Shown piece by piece: positions 53,499 to 58,824 of a stretch of DNA of 58,824 nt. Origin of the DNA: Galbibacter marinus (GTDB lineage Bacteria; Bacteroidota; Bacteroidia; Flavobacteriales; Flavobacteriaceae). The stretch lies in contig NZ_AMSG01000019.1 of assembly GCF_000300875.1 (NCBI RefSeq), positions 1 to 58,824 on the forward strand, given 5' to 3'. The position numbers were made by a program, and so were the translations under genes. The notes beneath the pieces are model-generated. The model was not told the DNA's origin, did no database searches, and was given only the letters and a program-made list of their open reading frames with translations. Position 1 is the stretch's first letter, and every line of letters starts with the position of its first letter.

Positions 53499-54215
53499 AT
53501 GAAGAAACTACTTATTGTATTGATTCTTGTGATGTATTTAACCCCAAAAACCTCTAATGGACAAGAAGGTGATGCCGCTGCAGGCATTGTTGGTGGACTT
53601 GTTGCTATTGGAGTTGGCATAGCGGCTGTGGAACAGATGAAAGAGAACGCTGAGCTTACGGCTACTCAATGGGTACTGGCTAACAATCCTGAGTTGACCA
53701 GTTTTTCTTTAAAGACCTTGGATTTTGATGGAAAAAAATTAAAAGACATGTCCACAACCTCTGTGATTTCTTTTAAAATTCAAGAGTTTACCCCTTCAGA
53801 AAAACCAGAGCTTGATGGAAAAAAACAAGTACTTTTCGGATTTACCAGTCATGGGTGGATCAATGAATATGGTATCGATTACGAAAAAGTGAAATGGCAT
53901 CTTATCGATGCGACGGAATGGATGAATATGATGATAGCTTACGCTAGTTTATCCTCTGAGATTAAAGATCAAACACAATTAAAATCTATTTTAAAGGAAG
54001 GAAAAGTAGTGAACAAAGGTATTAGGGTGGGTGGAAAACTTGCAGTTCCCTTCTTCAAATTATCTGGAGATATGTATGTGGTTAGCGATTATTCCGCTGA
54101 TATGAAACTCATCTACAATGAAAGATCACTGGGTATATTTTTAAAACACTCCAATGATCTAGTACAAATAGGAAGAGGTGACATTATCAGTATCCACGAC
54201 TTCTTTTTTGATTAA
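53499..54215 (+). CDS. Secreted protein of unknown function
   Basis: 238 residues with a signal peptide (MKKLLIVLILVMYLTPKTSN, cleavage near NGQ) and a glycine-rich hydrophobic stretch right after it (AAAGIVGGLVAIGVGIAAV) that could be a membrane anchor. The remainder is mixed alpha/beta with several Trp (ATQWVLANNPELTSFSL; GWINEYGIDYEKVKW). I do not recognise the family. A TAnnTTTG element (TAAATTTG, 53459-53466) lies 33 bp upstream. Confidence 0.7.
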   Translation: MKKLLIVLILVMYLTPKTSNGQEGDAAAGIVGGLVAIGVGIAAVEQMKENAELTATQWVLANNPELTSFSLKTLDFDGKKLKDMSTTSVISFKIQEFTPSEKPELDGKKQVLFGFTSHGWINEYGIDYEKVKWHLIDATEWMNMMIAYASLSSEIKDQTQLKSILKEGKVVNKGIRVGGKLAVPFFKLSGDMYVVSDYSADMKLIYNERSLGIFLKHSNDLVQIGRGDIISIHDFFFD

Positions 54216-54345
54216 GACTAAAAAAACAATCGGTTAAGGAAGCTAAATACAAATTCAAATAAGAGTGATGTATTTAAAAACCTAACCGATTATTTTATTT
54301 GTATTTATTCTTCTTCTTTATGGTGAAAATCCTTCTCAATATGAC

Positions 54346-54429
54346 TTACAAAAAGTTATATTTTAATGTAATACCATAGGTTCCTGGATCACCCAATACC
54401 GCAGCAAAATGCCCTGGGCTAAAAAGATC
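54346..54429 (-). pseudogene. TonB-dependent receptor, last barrel strand only
   Basis: On the minus strand: FSPGHFAAVLGDPGTYGITL, then KYNFL and a stop at 54346. This is the usual end of a TonB receptor barrel (final strand with terminal aromatic). A stop precedes it in frame at 54430. Only about 28 codons remain. It shows that a receptor gene was deleted between the secreted protein and the TauE gene. The rest of 54216-54646 shows nothing else. Confidence 0.6.
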
Positions 54430-54646
54430 CTACCACCAGAGAAAAACAGTGAGACCCTAATAGGCCCTGAAACCTACTCTGGAATTGAGTAGAGCATAAC
54501 TTGGAGCAGGATTGGGCGTATTTAAAGATGGTTTGTTCTACTCTTTTAAATTAAGTAATAGTTGAATATTTTTTTATATCCTACCAACCCTATAGAATTA
54601 ATATTTTTTATACCTTAGCCCAAAAATTAATTGTAAGAAATTGACA

Positions 54647-55540
54647 ATGACTAGCATTCAACTTTTAAAACACAATATTCAAAAAATCAGCTTTAAGCAA
54701 ATCGGTTGGACTATTTTGACCCTGAACCTCCTTTTGATAGTGTATTTCGTATTCATCATTCAGCAGAGTGATGAATTTCTTTTTGCTTTTGACAATACCT
54801 TTTACACCTTTATCGCTATTGGTTTTTGCGCCCAATTAATAGATGGCGCTTTGGGTATGGCCTATGGCGCTAGTAGCAGTTCCCTATTACTACATTTTGG
54901 GGTTTCACCAAAAATAGCCTCGGCAAGTGTACATATGGCCGAAGTGTTTACCACAGGAGTTTCTGGACTATCACATTTAAAATTTAAAAATATTGACAAA
55001 AAGCTTTTAATAAAACTAGTTATACCTGGAGTAATTGGTGCTGTTGTGGGTGCATATTTGTTGTCAGCAGTATTGGATGGTGGTTTTATAAAGCCTTATA
55101 TTTCAGCGTACCTATTGATTTTAGGTATTCTCATTTTACTAAAAGGGATACGAAACAATTTTAAAAAGCATAAAAAGGTGAGAAAAGCTGGTCTTTTGGC
55201 ATTAGTTGGAGGTATGTTCGATGCACTTGGCGGTGGAGGTTGGGGTCCAATTGTGACCTCCAATATCCTCAACCAAGGGAAAGATCCTAGATTAACTATT
55301 GGAACAGTGAATACAGCTGAGTTTTTTGTTACTTTTTTTGCCACTGGAGTCTTTCTCTTTTATGTTGGAGTCGACAGCTGGCAAGTCGTTTTAGGTCTTA
55401 TTATCGGAGGAGTGTTAGCAGCTCCACTGGGAGCTTTGGTAGCTTCTAAAATAAACAAACGACTGTTAATGATCGTGGTGAGTTTGGTTATCATTCTAAC
55501 CTCATCTTTAAATATATATCATAGTTTTATTGGAGGGTAA
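54647..55540 (+). CDS. TauE/SafE-family sulfite/anion exporter-like permease
   Basis: About 297 residues from the ATG at 54647; a TTG six bases upstream is in frame but less likely. Nine or so transmembrane helices; the two internal repeats each open with a Gly-rich motif (FCAQLIDGALGMAYGASSSS; GLLALVGGMFDALGGGGWGP), the hallmark of the family. Members export sulfite, sulfonates or related anions. Convergent with an Rrf2-type gene 398 bp away, whose cysteines suggest redox or sulfur sensing. Confidence 0.9.
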   Translation: MTSIQLLKHNIQKISFKQIGWTILTLNLLLIVYFVFIIQQSDEFLFAFDNTFYTFIAIGFCAQLIDGALGMAYGASSSSLLLHFGVSPKIASASVHMAEVFTTGVSGLSHLKFKNIDKKLLIKLVIPGVIGAVVGAYLLSAVLDGGFIKPYISAYLLILGILILLKGIRNNFKKHKKVRKAGLLALVGGMFDALGGGGWGPIVTSNILNQGKDPRLTIGTVNTAEFFVTFFATGVFLFYVGVDSWQVVLGLIIGGVLAAPLGALVASKINKRLLMIVVSLVIILTSSLNIYHSFIGG

Positions 55541-55611
55541 GCGACTAGAATCTACATATAAAAGGAAAGTTGTTTTTGATAAATTATAACCAATTTAGGA
55601 TGTGTTCAGTT

Positions 55612-55809
55612 TTAATTTTTAGGAGGTTTTTGAAGTTTCTTTTCATACTGTATATACTCATCTGCACTAATGGTCACAATTTAACCATCTCGCATTACCA
55701 CCAATTTACCATTGTTGCGCCTTTTGGAATCAAGTAATCGCTCGAAGGATAGTTCAAGTCCTTTGATTATTTTTTCTGTAAACTCATTATTTTTTTCTTC
55801 CTCAGTCAT
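55612..55809 (-). pseudogene. Small conserved-type protein interrupted by an in-frame stop
   Basis: From the ATG at 55809 a 42-codon frame (MTEEEKNNEFTEKIIKGLEL; KLVVMRDG) ends in TAA at 55683-55681. Downstream, the same frame continues IVTISADEYIQYEKKLQK to a stop at 55612-55614. The expected run-through is VMRDGKIVTISADEY, so the TAA most probably replaced AAA. Small proteins of this kind are common and uncharacterised in Flavobacteriia. It may still make the short form. Nothing else was found between 55541 and 55938. Confidence 0.45.
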
Positions 55810-55938
55810 AATAATACATTAATTGATTCATCTTTTCTTTGTTGATAATAGACAGTTTTTGTTGATCCTTCTTTTGTGCTATTAATTCATGTTTTCCGAA
55901 AGAGTTATCAAAAATTAATGAATGGTCAACCGATTGGA

Positions 55939-56340
55939 TTACAACTCGATAATAGATCGCTCCAAGACAGGAATCATTTGCGCTCTCAGGTCTAGGAATA
56001 TCTTACGAACTCTACAGGTATCTTCATCGATACATTCCTCACACTTTTCGTAGAAATTTTCAGAGGTGCAGGTAGTTAGTGCGATTGGACCGTCCATCAT
56101 TCTCACAATGGTCACCACAGTGATATCTTTGGGATCCATAACAAAGCTATACCCTCCTTTTGGCCCCCGATGACTTTTGATTATTCTATTTTGTTTTAGA
56201 ATATTCATTATTGATTCCAAAAACTTATAAGGAATCTTCTTTGCTTCTGAAATTTCCTTTACAGAAATTGGCACCTGGTCATGGTGATCATAAATGTACA
56301 ACAGTGCCTTAATGGCATATTTTGCTTTGCGTGAGAGCAT
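55939..56340 (-). CDS. Rrf2-family regulator with four C-terminal cysteines
   Basis: 133 residues. Winged HTH (YAIKALLYIYDH; VKEISEAKKIPYKFLESIMN, then a wing HRGPKGGYSF). Cysteines at 91, 100, 103 and 109 (TTCTSENFYEKCEECIDEDT) could bind an Fe-S cluster as in IscR/NsrR relatives, although the spacing C-8-C-2-C-5-C is its own. It may act on the TauE permease gene or the flavin-type gene upstream. Fe-S or redox sensing is inferred. Confidence 0.88.
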   Translation of the reverse strand: MLSRKAKYAIKALLYIYDHHDQVPISVKEISEAKKIPYKFLESIMNILKQNRIIKSHRGPKGGYSFVMDPKDITVVTIVRMMDGPIALTTCTSENFYEKCEECIDEDTCRVRKIFLDLRAQMIPVLERSIIEL

Positions 56341-56461
56341 AATATTATTTCTATGAATACAATAATAAAGGTTACCTACAACATCTCAAAAATTAGTAGG
56401 TAATATTATTTTCAAAAAGTGCCTTTACTTGAAGCTATGGACATTCTATATCACCACCTCC

Positions 56462-57127
56462 TTAAAGCTCATTAGGCTTATCATTTTTTGGCTTTGAGGT
56501 CACTACTACAGCTTTTCCAATATATTCCTGTGAACCGATATTGCTAACAATAAAATGGGCTAAATCACCTCTTCTAATACTATTTGTGAGAATGGGTCCT
56601 TTGGTTATGACTATATAATCATGGTCATTAATCATTCCCGTTTCCTTAAGTCCAGTCGGGCGAACAATGGTATATGGTAGAATGCTTTTTTGAACGAGGT
56701 TTTCTTGTTTGTTATGGTCAGAAATATGTCCCTTTAAAATATTTTTTATAAAGGTTCTACTAAAAAAATCTAATTGATCCATGCTTTCGTTACTTCCTGC
56801 CGAACTGACAATCCATAGTCTGGTAGAGGAACTTCTATTCTCAAGAGCATCTACAACATTTCGTGTTGTCTGAGTTCTAACCTTAGAAGACTTGAAGGTT
56901 TCAGATCCAACGGCAACAACAACGGCATCAAATTTATGTTGGAATATCACATTTTGAATTTCCTTTTCATCTGTCGAGTCACCTTGGACAATACGAACCC
57001 CTGTTAAGGGTCTGTTTAATTTCTCGGCCGAGCGTACAAATGCCGTGACATGATGACCCTCCTCTAAAGCAAGCCTCATGATAAGACGACCTGTCCTCCC
57101 CGTTGCACCGATGATTAGAATTTCCAT
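56462..57127 (-). CDS. NAD(P)-binding atypical SDR (NmrA/BLVRB-like)
   Basis: 221 residues. Starts with the NADP loop IIGATGRTGRLIMRLALEEG, then VTAFVRSAEKL with the phosphate-binding Arg, VVVAVGS, and IVSSAGSNESMDQ. YTIVRPTGLKETG lacks the classical YxxxK, as in atypical SDRs. Similar proteins reduce flavin or biliverdin-like substrates, or just sense NADP. Its upstream region runs into an attC-like structure. Confidence 0.87.
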   Translation of the reverse strand: MEILIIGATGRTGRLIMRLALEEGHHVTAFVRSAEKLNRPLTGVRIVQGDSTDEKEIQNVIFQHKFDAVVVAVGSETFKSSKVRTQTTRNVVDALENRSSSTRLWIVSSAGSNESMDQLDFFSRTFIKNILKGHISDHNKQENLVQKSILPYTIVRPTGLKETGMINDHDYIVITKGPILTNSIRRGDLAHFIVSNIGSQEYIGKAVVVTSKPKNDKPNEL

Positions 57128-57189
57128 AAATCTACCACATTAAAATTCTAGGCTTAACCTTAAAGGTAACTAAATTATTGAAATTAATT

Positions 57190-57383
57190 GTTAGCCGTCT
57201 ATCGATTTTCACCACAAACGGTCTCGGCTCGTATGTTTGCTTTCTGATTAATAAAAGGGTTAGTATATGAAAAGTAGGCGATTACGTAGCACTTCACTTT
57301 CGGTTAAGCACAAAGTTTGATATGAGCTAAAACCCTTAAATTTACTACTATCTCGCCTATTTTTTATATACATTGTTAGCTGC
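57190..57383. repeat. attC-like structure A (inverted-repeat element at the DUF305 gene's 3' side)
   Basis: From GTTAGC (57190-57195) and AACGGTCTCGG (57217) to GTTAGCTGC (57375-57383). Near its right side are an 18-nt arm TATATGAAAAGTAGGCGA (57264-57281) and its partner TCGCCTATTTTTTATATA (57353-57370), 16 of 18 paired, around an unpaired centre. Together with GCAGCTAAC at 57995 the outer cores form GCAGCTAAC/GTTAGCTGC, one mismatch each from the integron attC consensus RYYYAAC/GTTRRRY. It abuts the stop codon of the DUF305 gene, as attC sites abut cassette genes. Confidence 0.5.
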
Positions 57384-57390
57384 TGGCTTT

Positions 57391-57960
57391 TTATTCAATA
57401 TCTTTAGTTTCTTGTTCTAACTTGCCTTTAAAATTTGGAACTGGTCTCTCCTTTTTCTCTAATTCCGTTTCAACAATTCCGTTCTCCTTAATATCCTTAA
57501 TCAACCATTCCATTTCCATAATTTCTCTGCGTTGAGCTTTAATAATTTCATCCGCAAGTTTCCGAACTCTTATATCTTTGATTTTTGCTCTTTCGCTTGT
57601 CAATATGGCAATTGAATGATGTGGAATCATCCCTTCCATATAATCGGTATCAGTCACAGTTACTTGACTTCTTACTAACCAAATTGCTCCAATTATCATA
57701 ATTGCTCCAAGTCCAAATATTACAATGTTAGTTGTCCTGCTTTTGTACATATTAAGCATATATGCAAGCATGATAATAATCATCGAACCACCCATTATTA
57801 TAGTCATGAACAGACGAGTTTCACTAAACCAAAAGTGGTCGATTATTTGATAAGAATGAGTGTACATTAGAAAGAACATTGCAATCATGGATGTCGCAAT
57901 CATCGCAAAAAATTTTCCGTATTTCCTTTTACTGTGTTGTCCGTTTTCCATTTTGTTCAA
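57391..57960 (-). CDS. DUF305-domain membrane protein
   Basis: 189 residues. Three transmembrane helices in the first 105 residues, then an extracytoplasmic DUF305 helical domain with MIPHHSIAILTSERAKIKDI and ADEIIKAQRREIMEMEWLI. The HH pair and downstream Met/Glu are suited to metal (Cu) binding in related proteins. The gene is enclosed by attC-like repeats: the stop lies 8 bp from one core and the start 35 bp from the other. It looks like a mobile single-gene cassette; copper handling is inferred. Confidence 0.85.
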   Translation of the reverse strand: MNKMENGQHSKRKYGKFFAMIATSMIAMFFLMYTHSYQIIDHFWFSETRLFMTIIMGGSMIIIMLAYMLNMYKSRTTNIVIFGLGAIMIIGAIWLVRSQVTVTDTDYMEGMIPHHSIAILTSERAKIKDIRVRKLADEIIKAQRREIMEMEWLIKDIKENGIVETELEKKERPVPNFKGKLEQETKDIE

Positions 57961-57994
57961 ATTTTTAAATTATAAGTTTTGAGTTATTCAGCTT

Positions 57995-58042
57995 GCAGCT
58001 AACGGTCTCTGGCTCGTATGTTTGCTTTCTGATTAATAAAAG
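57995..58042. repeat. attC-like structure B, left part only, interrupted at 58042/58043
   Basis: GCAGCTAAC (57995-58003) followed by a sequence identical to 57217-57257 except one inserted T (41 of 42). Similarity stops abruptly after AATAAAAG, where structure A goes on GGTTAGTATATG. The break is at the presumed left end of an IS110-family element, so the remaining part of structure B should lie beyond the right edge of the window. Confidence 0.6.
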
Positions 58043-58220
58043 TATCTAAATATACTATTTTTAAATAGTAATCAATACCAACATAGAAGGGACAGGGAGG
58101 TCTCGGCTAGATACATTTATTTGATATCGTTTCATAGGAATCTCGCCCTTCTATAACTTTCTTCGAATCTGAACAGTACCTAGGTCCTAATGTAAGAGAC
58201 CGTATCAAGTGCGAGCAAAG
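58043..58220 (+). ncRNA. Candidate bridge-RNA leader of the IS110-family element
   Basis: 178 non-coding nt between the presumed IS left end and the transposase ATG. It folds around TAGAAGGG (58084-58091) and CCCTTCTA (58146-58153), an 8-bp perfect stem enclosing about 54 nt with an inner GGAG/CTC pairing; GGTCTC (58099) can also pair with GAGACC (58196), and ACCTAGGT (58178) is a palindrome. IS110-group elements encode a guiding bridge RNA in this position and of about this length. The sequence alone does not show transcription. Confidence 0.45.
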
Positions 58221-58824
58221 ATGTTAAAGAAAGTTATGGTAAAAAAGAAAAAGAACATGAACAAAATTTTAAAACAATGTTTAGGTGTAGACGTTTCAAA
58301 GAAGTCCCTATCATTAGTTGTAGGCCTTTTAACCCCAAGTCTACAAAAGGAGTTTAAAGTGGGTAATGATGTTTCCAATGACCTTAGTGGGTTCAAGGAA
58401 CTTGACCGTTGGTTGGTTAATGTTCTAGCCCCTAATGTGGAGTTTATGGTTTTAATGGAGGCCACCGGCACTTATCACCAAAAGTTGGCACATTACCTGC
58501 ATGGAAAGGGTTATAAGGTCTGTATTATGCAGTCAGGTCGTGTAAAGCGCTATGCCCAGAGTTTAGATCAACGCTCAAAGACAGATGCATTGGACAGCAA
58601 GATGCTGAGCATGCTCGGGCTTGAGCGAGAACTTCGTTCTTGGCATCCACCCAGTGATGAACTGTTGCGCTTAAAGGCCTTATCTAGAGAGCGTAGTTCT
58701 TTGTTAAAGGATAGGACAATGGTGGGTAACAGAAATGATGCAATTGCTTCAGGAGTGTATGAAGATAAGAAAGCATCCAAAAGGCACAGTCAGCGAATAA
58801 AGCTACTGAATACTCAAATAATGG
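58221..58824 (+). CDS. IS110-family transposase (DEDD), 3' partial at the window edge
   Basis: 201 codons before the edge. From ATG 58221 the N-terminus is Lys-rich; translation may also start at ATG 58236 or 58257. The RuvC-like DEDD catalytic residues are visible: Asp24 (LGVDVSK), Glu80 (LMEATGTYH) and Asp122/Asp125 (KTDALDSKM). The C-terminal transposase_20 domain with the catalytic Ser lies outside. No frameshift is seen. IS110 elements lack terminal inverted repeats and insert without target duplication, consistent with the clean interruption of repeat B upstream. Confidence 0.85.
   Translation, partial: MLKKVMVKKKKNMNKILKQCLGVDVSKKSLSLVVGLLTPSLQKEFKVGNDVSNDLSGFKELDRWLVNVLAPNVEFMVLMEATGTYHQKLAHYLHGKGYKVCIMQSGRVKRYAQSLDQRSKTDALDSKMLSMLGLERELRSWHPPSDELLRLKALSRERSSLLKDRTMVGNRNDAIASGVYEDKKASKRHSQRIKLLNTQIM

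Noticed and set aside
58205-58471. Minus-strand 88-codon frame opposite the IS110 transposase
   Set aside because: Pure shadow of the plus-strand transposase, which carries the DEDD motifs.

Overview
The window reads as a chromosome segment of a marine-type Flavobacteriaceae (Bacteroidota). The grounds are low G+C, TonB receptors with carboxypeptidase-like N-terminal domains, DUF4374 lipoproteins, LytS/LytTR pairs, weak Shine-Dalgarno signals, and several promoters of the Bacteroidota form TTG-N18-20-TAnnTTTG. No rRNA, tRNA or CRISPR array was seen. Genus and species cannot be assigned from the sequence alone.

Layout. 1-2.7 kb is a scarred accessory stretch: a Fic AMP-transferase gene, the 3' end of a tyrosine recombinase, two small double-glycine-leader peptides of the two-peptide bacteriocin type with a third small membrane peptide and a terminator, and a broken AraC regulator. 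2.7-6.3 kb holds a SRAP (HMCES/YedK) gene and an SDR / SnoaL-like / AraC trio. 6.3-11.9 kb is another scarred island: an azoreductase remnant, a visibly more G+C-rich TolC-HlyD-ABC2 permease operon, a decayed IS4-family element and a broken AraC gene. 12.7-22 kb is a metal/siderophore-type uptake locus: TonB receptor, DUF4374 lipoprotein, secreted ankyrin protein, DUF2271 protein and a PepSY-flavodoxin-reductase fusion. It lies opposite a PchR-like AraC regulator and has well-resolved operator sequences between the divergent genes.

22-44 kb is a patchwork of small units made of a regulator plus one or two enzymes (TetR/oxidoreductase, TetR/alpha-beta hydrolase, Crp/SDR, HxlR/SDRs), a LytS/LytTR two-component system, and a DUF4143 ATPase with four tandem repeats in front of it. 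It also contains an unusual in-frame SDR-DprA chimera and a DtxR-type metalloregulator facing a TonB receptor, with a 16-bp palindrome between the receptor's -33 and -7 elements. Matching operator pairs support several of the regulator-target assignments.

44-58.8 kb carries an AraC gene behind a complete RND tripartite efflux operon, a Crp gene facing it, small secreted or stress-type proteins, a TauE/SafE permease beside an Rrf2 regulator with four cysteines, and an NAD(P)-binding protein. The end is a DUF305 gene enclosed by attC-like inverted-repeat structures. The second of these appears to be interrupted by an IS110-family element that runs off the right edge; its 178-nt leader is a candidate bridge-RNA locus.

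The items most worth following up are the bacteriocin-like pair, the SDR-DprA fusion, the attC-like cassette boundary with its IS110 insertion, the operator architecture at 20.9 and 40.9 kb, and the tandem repeats at 33.0-33.2 kb.
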